From Galbula dea (taxonomy: Eukaryota > Chordata > Aves > Piciformes > Galbulidae): a DNA stretch of 64,000 bases. The stretch is taken from the NCBI GenBank assembly GCA_013399015.1, contig VWZX01001051.1:558001-622000 (forward strand). Direction: 5' to 3'. This document shows positions 14,701 to 26,780 of this stretch, piece by piece; position 1 is the stretch's first letter; every line of letters begins with the position of its first letter. The notes below the pieces were generated by a model, which had not been told where the DNA came from, made no database searches, and was given only the letters and a program-made list of their open reading frames with translations. Both the position numbers and the translations under genes were made by a program.

Positions 14701-17700
14701 TGAGTGTCAGGTCTTCACAATATCTGCAACCAGTGTAACCTAGTCAGCAAAATCCCTTGGACAGGTATGACTGATACCAGAAGGAGTCCTTTGCGAGCAC
14801 AGCGTCAGAGGTTTGCAGAGGCAGAAGAGTTCAAACAAAAAACAACTTCCCTTGCTTCCTCTTTACCCTACTCCAAGGGGCTCTGCTGTTTTAGTTGTGC
14901 AGCTACTGCTATGCAGGTGAAGTATTTGTAATGCCTTGAAAATACGAGTGGAAGCAGCAATGAAGATGTTAAGAGCAAGCATAGCAATCACATTAATAGC
15001 AGCTGAAAACTGTAGTTGTTAAGTTCTGAGTTAGGTATGTCTGGAGAGTAGGATCTGTATATAGCAGCACTATATTTTACTTTGCCTTTGTTATTTTCCC
15101 CTCTCAGAGCTTTAGGCTTAATTCTGTGTCATTACTATTCAAGTCAATGGGAGTTTTCCATTGACCTGGATAGCAACAAAGTCAAACCCTTCATTTCTAA
15201 TTAGAAAATACTGGCTATAAACTGGAAGAACAAGGCCAGAGGCAAATGGGAAAGAAAGCAGGCAATCATGAATTAAATGCAGTTTACTAAGTTGTATGAA
15301 GTATTAAAGTGTACCATCTTGTTACTCCCCTACAGAACAGATACAATCACAACTGCTTATTAGTGTCAGAACCATCCAACTCTGAGAAAGCAAATTAATA
15401 TTTTAGCTACTTCATGTGGCTTGGGAGATTAAAAGTTTTGTTCACAGCCTGTTCCAAGTTCATACCGTTCCACAGCAAAACTGACCACGACAATACAGTT
15501 TCCTCTGAATGTCCATGCCACGTCATACTGACCATGATTCAGAAAAGAAACACATAACAATGCTAAATTTTATACAGTTCCTCTTAAGGCAAGAACTGTG
15601 TTTACAAAAGACAGCATCAAAGCCAGTCACAAAGCAATGAGTTATAAAAGATAACTAGTTGAAGTATGTGTTACGATCACCTCTTCTACCATTGAGCAGT
15701 TAGTTGTAGGGTAGGGATGTGGGGAAGAGGTTTTAATGTGTATCTGTGACTTGTTAATTAAAGGATTTCCATAGAACACCTTGCATATGTATAGCTTCTT
15801 ATTTTACCTTTTTTGGAGCTTAGATACATGTTCACTGTTTCTTATGCCCCAACAATTTCCTCTATTTCAAATATTTGTAAGGAAACTTCTTTTCCTCCAA
15901 TTTATTTTTGTTTAGCAGTGCTTGTGCAGCAGATTTATCCCAATCACAATTTCTAAAAAATCTCGTCATCACAGATAATGAATTTTCTTGAAGATCTTTG
16001 AATAGGAGACTTACTGAAGAAATTTCATGAACCTACAGCTCAAAAACATGAAGTTGTTTATTTCAACAATCAAATGTGTATTTACTTCAAGGTTTTCTCT
16101 GTTTCTGGTAATCATTTCAGCACCTGAAATGGCGTTTGTTATTTCTCTAAGTTGTGTTAGTATTTTCAAGGCATCTTAACATTTCTGGAGAAATTCTTTT
16201 CAGTCAGTTGACCCAGACATAAAATAATTATTTGTATTAATATGTATTGTGTTAATAACAAAGATGGTAAATAGCAAGGTTTGAATTGTGTTGTTCGTAT
16301 TATTTATGTAGACATGTATTGTGTCTGCTTTTTGAAACCTTTGCATCATTATTTCTAGCTCATAGTGTGCCACAGTAGAAGTAATTCATATTCACTCTTT
16401 TTGGACAATGCTACTCAGTCAAATGGGAGAGAAGGAAGTAGAAGGAATTTTCTTCTGACAGTTGCTATAACGATGCTAAGTTATCCTTTCAGCGTGAATT
16501 GAACTTCAAATATTTTGAATGCTGCTGCTTCTCTTTGGAAGCCTTAGTTTCATTTTAAATAGCATGGTATACATCAGAGCTTTAAAACACAGCATGTAGT
16601 AAACTTTGATTTATTTTATGTAGGAAGAAAACTACTTATTTTTAAATGGTCTAAAATCCATGTGAAAATCTCAGCTTTGCGGGCTTTTTTTTTTTCATGC
16701 AGAGAACTTTCGTTTGTTGGAATATATGCTACAACACACATGGGAAGTCATACAGCATTGGAAAAATTCTTCCATTCTCTTAAGGTGTAGAACAACCCAT
16801 ATGCCTGAAAAGCACTCCAGTCAGTCCACTTAATGATAGAAATTAAATACTCTTTCCATGGCTGAGTCCCTCCCCCTCCTTTTGGAAATGTACTGTTTCA
16901 GACAATGTTAGCATGAAATCAGAGCTTGAGTCCTTTGGGGAATACTTCTGATTTCACAGCAGATATCATCTTACTATAAAACATTTTCCAGAAAGGAAGG
17001 GAAAATATATATTCCTTCAGCATGAACTTGCAATGTTTCAGTTGTTAGTGTTTCACTGCTTACAGCTAACCACATAAAGACTAGTTTATTTCCATTAGAG
17101 AACCCTTATCACATAAGTGTTAAATGTGTGAGCAATGCCATTAACTCTCTAACATGGGGGTAGTCCTGGGGACAGCGGGCATGCTCCTCTGCCTGCAGCT
17201 CAGCAACTGCTTTATCACCACATGTTGTTCCCTGCGGGATCCAAAGAGGACCAAGGCGTAAGGAAGGAATTGGCATTTCAAACTTGCAATTTCTTCATTT
17301 CTTAACAACATTTAAATAGGATTTTGTTGTTGTACTTTGCAAACAGTTTGTTTGGGTTTTTACTGCAGGATTTCGGGTGTTTCTTAACATTTTTGTTTGC
17401 ATAAAGCTGTTTGAGTATTTCCTCTCCTTGTCACACAGATCAGGTTTGTAATGCAACCTAAACCATTGGATTATTTAAAATACAAAAATGAAAACATTCC
17501 CAACAGCGCATAAATCTTACTTAACACTTTCCCTTAATAGTCCCTAGAAAAATATAAGATGTGGAAACTTTTAAAACCCCAACAGCCTTTCCATATGAAA
17601 AAGAGGACAAAGCTCTAGATCAAAGCTGCATTTTCATTATTAAATCTGTTCTCCCTGCTCCCAGAGTGTGGAAGGAGAACATCATGAGAAGGCAGTGGAG

Positions 17701-17877
17701 CTTCTGAAGGCGGCTAAGGACAGCGTCAAGCTGGTGGTACGCTACACTCCCAAGGTGCTGGAGGAGATGGAGGCTCGCTTCGAAAAACTGAGAACAGCCC
17801 GGCGCCGGCAACAGCAGCAATTGCTCATTCAGCAGCAGCAACAGCAGCAAACCACACAGCAAAACCATATGTCGTAG
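8657..17877 (+). CDS. LIN7A: LIN7A, 3' part of the gene (three coding exons)
   Basis: Lin-7 homolog A is a small scaffold protein. Its L27 domain joins CASK/PALS-type MAGUKs and its PDZ domain binds C-terminal tails of receptors and channels at epithelial junctions and synapses. Coding exons seen here are 8657-8728, 11092-11301 and 17665-17877, all phase 0, giving 164 residues plus stop. They match the C-terminal part of vertebrate LIN7A almost without gaps, including the isoform-specific ending QQNHMS, which LIN7B and LIN7C lack. The full protein is about 233 aa in mammals, so about 67 N-terminal residues (start codon and most of the L27 domain) lie upstream of the window; I searched 1-8656 and did not see that exon. 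Introns of 2363 and 6363 bp separate the exons. The gene is convergent with MYF5/MYF6, as in other amniotes. Confidence 0.96.
8729..11091 (+). other. LIN7A intron
   Basis: This 2363 bp intron runs from donor gtagga to a T-rich acceptor. It is AT-rich and I recognise no repeat or conserved element in it. Open frames here are short and not convincing. Confidence 0.9.
11092..11301 (+). CDS. LIN7A: LIN7A exon: most of the PDZ domain
   Basis: This 210 nt, phase 0 exon has a strong polypyrimidine tract and ag acceptor (11072-11091) and the donor gtatgt at 11302. It encodes 70 residues. The carboxylate-binding loop GLGF is visible in [14 protein letters not shown], followed by the beta strands [10 protein letters not shown] and the [13 protein letters not shown] segment. 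These are the hallmarks of a class I PDZ domain. Sequence identity to mammalian LIN7A appears essentially complete. An ATG inside the exon in the same frame (NVMGG) is not a start. Confidence 0.97.
11696..11738. repeat. Short tandem duplication, period 25
   Basis: The 18 bp unit catataaaatcaaaagaa occurs at 11696-11713 and again at 11721-11738, separated by gttggga. It is intronic. Confidence 0.85.
12130..12899 (+). mobile_element. CR1 LINE, 3' ~770 bp
   Basis: This is a sense-oriented, 5'-truncated CR1. It covers the last part of the reverse-transcriptase ORF (reading near 'gacctgggggtcctggtgga', 'gagccagcagtgtgc', 'gagggagctgggtctcttta') and the 3' UTR ending in gattctgtggttctgtgata. Several frameshifts and internal gaps leave no long ORF, so it is an older copy than the one at 25966-26738. 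It lies within a LIN7A intron. Confidence 0.93.
17665..17877 (+). CDS. LIN7A: LIN7A last coding exon: PDZ end and Gln-rich tail
   Basis: The acceptor ctcccag precedes AGT GTG GAA. The exon encodes 70 residues and the stop TAG (17875-17877). [17 protein letters not shown] is the PDZ alpha-B helix; its first His, in the position after EGE, lies in the ligand-specificity region. [20 protein letters not shown] ends the PDZ and starts a helical tail. A CAG/CAA tract follows, giving [18 protein letters not shown], somewhat shorter than in human, and the LIN7A-specific end NHMS. The exon is GC-richer than its introns. The TAG is followed directly by gtgaga, a donor-like sequence, so a 3' UTR intron is likely. 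Confidence 0.97.
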   Translation, partial: SVEGEHHEKAVELLKAAKDSVKLVVRYTPKVLEEMEARFEKLRTARRRQQQQLLIQQQQQQQTTQQNHMS

Positions 17878-20800
17878 GTGAGAGGATTCATTGGTCTTCC
17901 CTAAAGCGCCCTGATGGCACCTTGCCTGGGCCAGCAGTGTCTAGTGTTTCCTCAGGGCAGGGTCTGGTGCCAGGGCCTATCTCAGCCCCAGGCAGGAGCG
18001 GGTCAGCCAGTGGGGCAGCAGGGCAGCCCCAGCCCCTGGCATTGGGCACCTCCCTAGGAATGGGGACAGACTGGGATGTGGGACTAGCTTGGTGGGGCTC
18101 ATGGCAGGGCAGAGCAGGGCTGTGGGGGAGCTGGAGACTGGCCCTGCTGCCATGTCACTGTGGCAGGCTCTGATGTCCCAGGGGAATGACATGGGGTACT
18201 GGGTTGTGCGTATGGTAAGGGGAACCCCGGTGTGGGGGCAACATGGGGTCCTGGACTGTGAGCAGGGTGAGGGGAATAGTCAGGGAGCTAGAAGTACCTT
18301 TGGGGCCTTGGCAAGCACTTAATGCAGTGAGGATGAGGGGAGCTTATTCTTTAGTAGATTTCCACATGGTCTGTGTCAGTAAAAATTTATTTTGCAAATA
18401 GCTGAAAGGCACTAACAAATTCTGGAGCCAAATTCCAACTCATAAGCCCAAGATAATAGCCACTGTCCAGCTCTGTCTTGTCTGCAAGCAAAACTGCATA
18501 AGAATTCTGTTAGTTCCTGGGAACATTTTTGATTTAGAAACCAGAGCATTTATGACAAGAATATACCAGCACATTTAGACACAGGTTGATGTATTTTAAT
18601 CTAGTCTGTTACCACTGCGATAGAACATTGAGGTTTGCCACTGGTACATGAAAAGAAGTCTTCTTAACCCCTTTCCTGCTGCAGGGAAGTCAAACTTCAC
18701 TCGGTGGTTACTCTGCAGGGAACCTGCAAGTGCTTTCTTCTCATCTCCAGTTTGTTAGGAAGTATTTCGTTCACTCTCAGCTGACATTCAATGTTACAAT
18801 AGCTTCCAGGAGGCCTGGAAGTTTCCCAATGTAGTTGAAAAGCATAGCATGTTGAGATACAGAGATTCTCTGTCTATGCAGTTTTTCTGAAAACAGTGAG
18901 AGTTTGTGACATGAATTCATTTGTAGATCTGCTCCATTTGCCCAAATGAAATCAGGTAGGAAACATCCACTGACCACCATCCCAATCCTCCCCATCTCAT
19001 ACCAGGTGTTCTCAAAGCAGGATATTGGTACCAGTAAGAGTCTGCAGGTGACTCAAAAAGTCCCCAAATGGTCAGAAACTGGAGCTCCTGGTGATGGTTT
19101 TATCAGTATTAACGTTGGCACTGACCTCTGTTGATATTTAGGGAAAAACACCTTGTAGACTCTCTGTCCTGTGACCACCAGAATTCCAGTTTTTTTGATT
19201 GAAACAAAGGCTTTGCACGGGATCTGTATGCCACCTGAGGGCCTCAACTCAGGCAGGAGGTTTAAACGGCAATATTTCATGAAGTGGGTTTTGAGTTACT
19301 ATGTAAAATAATGCCATTGCACAAGATGAACCTACAAATGACACAGTCTCATGTGAAGGTTTTTATTTTTTCAATTACCTAAATCTTTTCATTAGCAAGC
19401 ATAGTATTTTTCCTGATTTTAAATTTTTCTTTAAACAGAAAAAGAAGAAAGGCAGGCAGAAACAGCCAGCAACTTAATTCCTCAATTCCTTGTGCTTGCT
19501 CTGAGAAATGTGTTTCTTTAATTCTAGGTTATTCTCAAGGAAAAAAAAGCCTCGATCAAGAGTTCAGTAATCAAGCAACTAGAGCTGTACTTCATTATTC
19601 CAGCAAAAGGAAACAACTACAGGAACACAAAACAGGATTCATCTGGAGAATGTGCAGTACAAGAGTAGTGTAGTTGAGACAGCCGTGGGGAGCGTACCTT
19701 CATGATAATGCTTTTCAGCACAGGGCAGTCACGGATACTTAGTAGATCTGTGACTTTATTCCTAGTGAGAACAGCATGATTGGTAAACCCTATGAAACAG
19801 AGAAGTCCAGGGCCTCCAAATAATTGTTTGATCTAATCTTGTGCTCCTTACTCTGACAAATTGGCCAGTTTCTCTAGTCAGTGACAGGGGTTTTTTAAGG
19901 AGATCAAGATTAGTTGCTCTTGGGGACAGAATCTTTCTCTCCAGAGAAATGAACAACTACATCAGTTCAAAATTTTGCCACAGACATCAAAGTCATACAT
20001 CACGCTTCATAGCCACTTTGTACTATATATTCTAGAGCTGTTTTAACCTAACTTCCTGTTTATAATTTCCAATTTTCCCTCTGGAAATAGCAATTTACTA
20101 TATTTATAAAGTATTCCATTTGTAGAAGCAACAGGCTTTTTACTCTTGGTGTTTCCATATATTTTATTATGCATCAACAGAGTGAGAAAGTTTTAGGTCA
20201 ATTTTAATTTTATTGGTAGTAAAGTTAGGGAATCCTAGAACTGTATTTTTAAATATAGGTATTGCTTGTATCTATTATAGTTACTATTCAGAAATCTATA
20301 ACTGGATATATTATATATTTATTCCATAAAATATATATTGTCTGAATGTACCTGTTAGAGAAATAGGGTCTTTGCTTAGCATGTATTGCAAATGTAGTAA
20401 GCTAATGTTAGCAAAAGACCAAGCTTTGTTTGGCAGATATTACTGTGATAGCATAATTTTGGCTTTTCTGTATTCTTTAACTTATTTTCCAATCTAATGT
20501 TAATATATTTCAGAGAGGAGGAATTATAAGTTCTTTCTTTTAAGTCTCAGACATTATCATTTAAATCAATTTGAAGTTAGTTCTGACTTTTTTTTTTTGT
20601 AATCAAACCAAATTGGAATGTGTAAACAAAATGTGTAAGTTCTTCGGTTTACATGTCTGCTTTTCCAAAGAGAACAGTCGAAGTTGGAAGGCTATAAATG
20701 TCATCTACTTGAAAGAATTCTTTAAAAAAAAAAAAAATCCTTTTCAGCATGCCTTCTGTGCTTCATTAGAAAAGACTGGTAAAGAAAAGGAGCTTAGGGA

Positions 20801-21650
20801 AGAACCCTTGCATGTTGAAAATTCCAGCCGATGTCAGTGAAAGTTCAGTAACATGAGGAATGTAGATTTGGTCTGAAGCAGTGTTCTGGGTGTGAACTTG
20901 GAACAAAGTCAGAAACAATTAATATTTGGAATGATCTATTCTCAGACAGAGAGGCAAAGCAAAACAGGGAAATTGGCAGTATCATAGCATATGTGAGAAA
21001 CCAAATGCAGGCTACCCAACAGCCTTGACAGTGTTTGATTAGCGTAAGTAGCCATCGAAAGGAAATTACTGGTTTTTTAAAACCAAACAACATGAATTCA
21101 TCCAGAGGAGCCTCATTTTATAGAAAGAAGTAATTCTATCCAGTGGTTGTTGGTAACAGTATCAATTAAGACAGTAGAGTTTTAGAACTGCCAGAATTAA
21201 AGATGAGTTATATTGTATTGTGCTCTGCACAGTGTCTTTTTATACTTAATAAAATTGTATGTACCTATTTTAAAACTGTATTCTCAAACAGGCACTGCTA
21301 TTAATATTGACAGTATATAAATTGTTATTATGTCTGCATATAACTGTTCTGTATCTCATCAGTATGATTTGAATTACACTGATACCTGCATTTTCAGAGA
21401 GCAAGTGCTCAGATTTAGTCAGCCCAATGTACTGCATTTTTCCAAAGCCCCTCTCCACCTCATCCCCTCCTCTTCCTCAAAACATTTAGGTTTGATGGAG
21501 TGGAATGTGCTGATTAATAAATTTCAATTATAGAATGTTATTCATGTAGAGAAGCATATCAAATTCATTTTCATATATTATTATTCAATAAATTATTTAT
21601 ACACACTAAAATTAACATTCTAGTCTTTGCCAACATTTAACAATAAAATG
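17878..21650 (+). other. Putative LIN7A 3' UTR region (intron plus last exon)
   Basis: The stop codon is followed directly by GTGAGAGG, a good donor. Downstream, possible acceptors are tttctttaaacag at about 19438 and tttctttaattctag at about 19527. The tract 19.4-21.7 kb is AT-rich and free of recognisable repeats. It holds AATAAA at 21248-21253, 21587-21592 and 21642-21647. If the donor is used, the first ~1.5 kb (including a GC-rich part at 17.9-18.3 kb) is intron and the rest is terminal UTR. If not, the UTR simply reads through. This is inference; no transcript data are available. Confidence 0.45.
21248..21253 (+). terminator. Candidate poly(A) signal for LIN7A
   Basis: Canonical AATAAA in cttaataaaattg, on the LIN7A strand, followed by T-rich sequence (tacctatttt). 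Two further AATAAA motifs follow at 21587 and 21642. AT-rich sequence yields such motifs by chance, so the choice is uncertain. Confidence 0.35.
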
Positions 21651-22186
21651 AAATTAAAATATAAGTAAAATACAACTGTCAATAAATTTGAAGTGGAAGC
21701 AGGAAGAAATAGCTTTTTAAGAGTTACTTTTAAGGTCCCTTACTGATCAATGAAACACACAGCCACTTAGTCACAGAATAGTATGTCCCTAAACCTATCA
21801 CCTGAATGTAGTTGTAGACAGTCTTTTAATTTGGGATTTAAATGTCATTGGCCCTGATGCAGTAAGGCACTTCCACACATGCACAGCTGAAATAAGACCT
21901 AAAAGAAGTGCAGGGAGAACACTGTCCACATGCAGGTCTGCATGTACTTGTGCATCGTATTTTAACTTCTACAGTGACAAATCTTTGCTGTTTCACTACA
22001 CTGAATTGATATTCCTTCAGTCAACTTGTGAGTCTTATTGCTCACATTTACCCTTGAGGTTCCTTCATGTTTCTCTGCATTGGAAGCACACTGAGGTAGG
22101 AGATCCAACAAGTCTTTCCTGTCACTTTATTACAATAACCAGAGGAGTCCCTTGTGATTTTTACAAGCTCTTGTATCATGTTCATT

Positions 22187-22213
22187 AATTCTGTTCTAAC
22201 CCAAACCATAACA
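22187..22213 (-). mobile_element. LTR terminus fragment
   Basis: These 27 bp match the outer end of the solo LTR (41179-41205) at 24 positions, with the shared core ttctgttctaac and caaacca. The rest of an LTR is not recognisable to the left, so it is either a very diverged LTR or a short remnant. Confidence 0.4.
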
Positions 22214-25200
22214 TTCACTTATGCTAAAGATCCAGGTGTAACATCTAATAATAATAGAGATTCAAGGCTGATAGCATTTACTTACTGAAGTTGATGGACC
22301 TGCTGTACTAGCCATAGTTTTTCTGTTTGTAGTATCCGATCCAAATGGCACTTTATAGAGGATTGAAGGATTTCATAGCCCTTGATACAGCAAAAAGCTC
22401 ACCAGGTTGCATTTTCCTCTTTTCCTTCTACAGTGACAAATCATAGATGAAAGGCCAATGCAGTTCCCTGGTGAATAAAACTGCAGACCCCTGCATCATA
22501 CCTTTTATATGTATTTATCACAGCCAGCCTTCCCTCTGACTTAGGAACCTTTGGGAACTCTTGCAGAAGGCACAAAATTATATGCCACAATTACAGGAGA
22601 AGAAATTATTCATTTGTCTACTAACTTCAGGGATTTTAGAGTTCTAAAAGAAATTGAGATCTCATGAGCAAAGAAGGTTCCTAGAATTAAATGCCAAACA
22701 AGAAGGGTGGTTTTGCCAGTGTTTGAAATAACACAGGATTTTAAGCATCATTTCAGATTTCAAAATAGCTATACTCATAGATGATGTATTTTATTAGAGG
22801 ATGAAAGTAGCAGTCCTTTCTGAAAATGAAATAAAAGGAAACTGAGCAAACAATCTCCTATTGCAGAACTGCATCTAAAATACCTAAGGGGATCCATCTA
22901 TATAAAAGCAGTGGATTATCAGCTGGAAGTAGTGCTGTCCCTGCATAAGCATTAGTGAGACTGTTTCCATAGCCAGCATTCAATAAAACAAAACAAGTTT
23001 CAAATCCAGAGAGTATTCTGGGACAATTGACAAGAATGTGCTGCCTGCTGCGATACATGTCTGTTAAGAAATGGAGCCCATTATGCTTGTCCATGAGAAG
23101 GAGAGGACGAACTAGGGATGTGTTCAAACAGTCTTGCAAGCAAACCTAAGCTTACCCTGCTGGTCCATGAGGAAAAGCATTCTTGTGCTTTGAACAAGCA
23201 AAAAGAATTAGGCACATGTTTGATGGATTCATTGCCTCTACCTTCAGCTGTCAAAAAGCAAGCAGAGAGTTAGAAGCATTCCTCAAATGCAATTAATTCT
23301 TCATGTCTCCGGTATCTATCTTAAAGTAGAATAAGCATCCCATAAAAGGGTTTATAAGCAGAGCCACTGACTAGAGTGCCTAAATTGTTAGCTTGACATA
23401 ACAAATGTATTTTGGGTTTTTTTGCTGCCTCACTCATACATAGCTTCCTAACAAATAAATAAATAAGCAGCCACCTGAATTCCCTAGTCTAAAACCTCTG
23501 TGCACATAGCTCAGAGACTAATGGGCCTTAAACATGATCTGGTTTGTAAGGAGGTTCCTGTTGCTACAGATGGCTGTTCTGAAACAGTAAAAGAAATCGA
23601 GGAGCTCAGTGGAGGTATCGTTAGGAAGATGCTTTGGTTGTGGTACAGACAGGACCAAACTACAGCAAGCTTCAGTCTGTGAATGCTAACAGCAGAAGTC
23701 TGTACTGAAAATTATATCACTGGGGTAGCATGTGTTCATTTTACAATACATGCAGCCAAAAAGATGAACAATTGCTTTTCATTTTTGGTTACAAACAAAG
23801 ATGAACAAAAATGAAAGCCATACAACTTCTACATTGAAATATGTGATACCAGGAGTCATAGCAAAACTTGACCAGTTCTGAAATCTAGAATCCTGCAGCT
23901 ATCTAGGATTAAGTAAAAAGATTACAAAAGCAGAGGTCTATAAGTAACAGCCAAAATCCAAGAGAAAAAAAACCTCATAGGGATTTAATTTTGATATGCT
24001 TTTAATTTACTGTCTTATAGTTTCACTCTTATCAACTCATCTGGCCAAAAGGGAAGCATATGATTCAGCAATTGCACTTTTATCAAAACCATGAAGAGCT
24101 GATAGGGTAGATTAATGCCTCTTCTCTTTCTTCCTCTTTCCTCTCTCTGAGGCTTGGATGAATGCACAAAGGTGACATCCAAACACACCCCAGTTCTACA
24201 GAGTTTCTTCATTATTCTCTGTGTGTTTCCTCAAAGTGGGCATGTTTTAAAGACCCACAAATTTGTGTTTATTTCAAGGAAAACTGTGTTAAGCCTGAAG
24301 CTGTAAATCTTGCCTAATTTTTTCATGTTGACATCCCAAACCAGGCCAACTATTGCACTTGTAAGAATCCAGCTGGGAGTGTGGGGTTAGTCTGTAGATT
24401 GGTCCAATTAAAAACTTTATCCCAGGAGTCACTTCCCTAGCATTTCTATTGAAATGAAAGAAATGTAAAGGACAAGCACAAAGTAGAATTTCTGAAGTAC
24501 AAAGAGTAGCCAGTGCAGTGCTACAGAAAGGGGGAAATTCTTACAATTTTTCACACATGCATGAAAAACTTCTGCAGGAATATGGAATATTTTTTCTCTA
24601 AACAAGTTATTTTTCTATGCTGGGAGGACAAGCCACTTGTCTAGCAGCAGGTTTTGGTAAGAATAAGACAAAATGCCTACCTAAAGCAAGAAACAGTGTG
24701 CGAAGAATCCTGCATTTTTTAAGCTAGTCATGAAGTATTTGGTGGGTAAGGGAGGGTCCATCTCAGCTGAGAGTAACTCAGAGGTATTTCTCCCGCTGAC
24801 CTTTCCTCTGTCCCTAGTCTACTTGTATATAATCCCCCCACTTTTTTGTCCCTCCAAATTCCTTTTGAGTAGAACCCAAGTATCACTACAAAGGAATTCC
24901 AAATGTCTTAATGCAGTACTCCCTCCCCTTCTTTCATGCAATTTTTCTTTTAGCTGAGCAGTGACACTTCTTGACCATATAAAATCTTCTCAGTCAGCTA
25001 TGGCATTTAGGCTTTGTCAGGTCTACCTCCTGGAGTGCTCCCCTACTTCACTTGCACTCTGTAACCATTAGGTCCCCTTTCATGGTCACTGTACTCAGAT
25101 GTCTTGCTTTCCCCCCACAAAATTAACTCATGAGGAATACAGGGAAAGAAAAACAGATTGAGAGGGTAGAAAAATGGTAGATAAATCTTGGGGGAAAAAA

Positions 25201-25277
25201 TTGTCAGGGTGCACCAAGAATGCCCCCTCTTTTCTGAGTTGGCTCCTTTTCAGCAAGTGATAATTTTCACCTTTATT
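22214..25277. other. Intergenic, no gene seen
   Basis: This is AT-rich sequence with only short open frames. A (AAAT)n-like run lies at 23453-23466. I see no coding similarity. Confidence 0.7.
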
Positions 25278-25965
25278 TATTTGGCTCACAACAACCCCAT
25301 ACAATGCTACCGGCTTGGGGCAGAGTGGCTAGAAAGCTGGCCTGTGGAAAAGGACCTGGGGGTTCTGGTCACTACCCAGCTAAATATGAGCCAGCAGTGT
25401 GCCCAGGTGGCCAAGAAGGCCAACAGCATCCTGGCTTGTGTCTGAAATAGTGTGGGCAGCAGGACTAGAGAAGTGATTGTACTCCTGTACACTCTGAATA
25501 CTGTTTTTAGTTTGGAGCCACTCTGTACAAGATAAAGACATTGATGTCCTGGAGCGTGTCCAAAGAAGGACAACAAAGCTGGTGAAGGGTGTAGAGCACA
25601 AGTCTTACGAGGACTGGCTGAGGGAAATGGGGTTGCTTAGCCTGAGAAAAGGAGGCTCAGGGGAGATCTTATCACTCTCTGCAAGTAACTGAAGCCAGGT
25701 TATAGCAAGGTAGGCATCAGCCTGTTCTCCCGACTAACTAGCAATAGGAGAAGATGAAAAGGCCTCTGGCTGCACCAGGAGAGGTTTAGGTTGGATATTA
25801 GGAAAAATTTCTTCACTGAAAGAGTTGTCAAGCACTGGAACTGGCTGGTCGCGGAAGTGGTTGAGTTCACCATTCCTGGAGGTATTTAAAAGACGTGTAG
25901 ATGTGGTACTTAGGGACATGGTTTAGTGGTGACCTTACAGAGCTGGGTTAACGGTTGGACCTGAG
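25278..25965 (+). mobile_element. CR1 LINE body, interrupted (older, + strand)
   Basis: This is a 5'-truncated CR1 covering the C-terminal RT region and 3' UTR. Readable pieces encode CYRLGAEWLESWPVEKDLG and [20 protein letters not shown], followed by a stop and frameshifts. It ends in acggttggacctgag exactly where a reverse CR1 begins. Its missing terminal tail (taaaggtcttttccaacc and a degenerate gattctatga repeat) reappears at 26739-26780. The element was therefore split by a later insertion. Confidence 0.92.
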
Positions 25966-26738
25966 TATCACAGGATCACAGAATCATTACGGTTGGAAAG
26001 GACCCTCAAGACCATCTAGTCCAACCGATAGCCCTACACTACTCTTACCCCTAAATCATCCCCTGAAGAAACACATCTATCCTCTTCTTAAAAACCTCCA
26101 GGGATGGTGACTCCACCACCTCCCTGGGCAGCCTATTCCAATATCTAACCACTCTTTCAGTAAAGAAATTCTTCCTAATATCTAATCTAAACCTACCCTG
26201 GCTCAGCTTAAGCCCATTCCCTCTAGTCCTGTCACTAGTCACAAGGGAGAAGAGGCCAACACCCGCCTCCCTAGAATGACCTTTCAAGTAGCTGAAGAGA
26301 GTGATAAGGTCTCCCCTCAGCCTCCCCTTCTCCAGGCTAAACAACCCCAGCTCCCTAAGCCTCTCCTCATAAGGCCTGTTTTCCAGACCCCTGACTAGCT
26401 TAGTTGCCCTTCTCTGCACCCTCTCTAGTAGCCCAATGTCCTTCCTAAACTGCGGTGCCCAAAACTGCACACAGTACTCGAGGTGTGGCCTCACCAGTGC
26501 CGTGTACAGTAGCAAGATCACCTCCCTGCTCCTACTGGTCACACTATTCCTGAAGCAAGCCAGGATGCCATTGGCCTTCTTAGCCACCTGGGCACACTGC
26601 TGACTCATGTTCAGCCGGCCATCAATCAGCACCCCCAGGTCCTTCTCTGCTGGGGAGCTCTCCAGCCACACCTTCCCGAGCCTGTAGCACTGCTGGGGGT
26701 TGTTACGCCCAAAATGCAGGACTTTACATTTAGCCTTA
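25966..26738 (-). mobile_element. CR1 LINE, younger copy with open C-terminal RT frame
   Basis: This reverse-oriented, 5'-truncated CR1 of about 770 bp starts on the + strand with tatcacaggatcacagaatc (terminal octamers). It keeps an uninterrupted frame from about 26738 down to 26051. The frame encodes about 228 residues of the C-terminal part of the CR1 reverse-transcriptase ORF. Recognisable blocks are [52 protein letters not shown] and the tail [20 protein letters not shown]. No catalytic RT or endonuclease motif is present, so it cannot mobilise itself. The open frame indicates a recent insertion. Confidence 0.94.
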
Positions 26739-26780
26739 TTAAAGGTCTTTTCCAACCAAAAAGTTTCTATGATTTTATGA
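26739..26780 (+). mobile_element. CR1 3' tail displaced by nested insertion
   Basis: The sequence ttaaaggtcttttccaacc, then ctatgattttatga, is a sense CR1 3' terminus with no body of its own next to it. It fits as the missing end of the + strand CR1 at 25278-25965. Read on the - strand it forms most of the first 25 codons of the open frame whose ATG lies at 26812, so those residues are not CR1 protein. Confidence 0.85.

Larger units (their letters stand above)
11302..17664 (+). other. LIN7A intron
   Basis: This 6363 bp intron interrupts the PDZ coding sequence between NGV and SVEGE, a conserved LIN7 intron position. It carries a sense-oriented CR1 3' fragment (12130-12899) and a small tandem duplication (11696-11738). 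I see no other exon. Confidence 0.9.
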
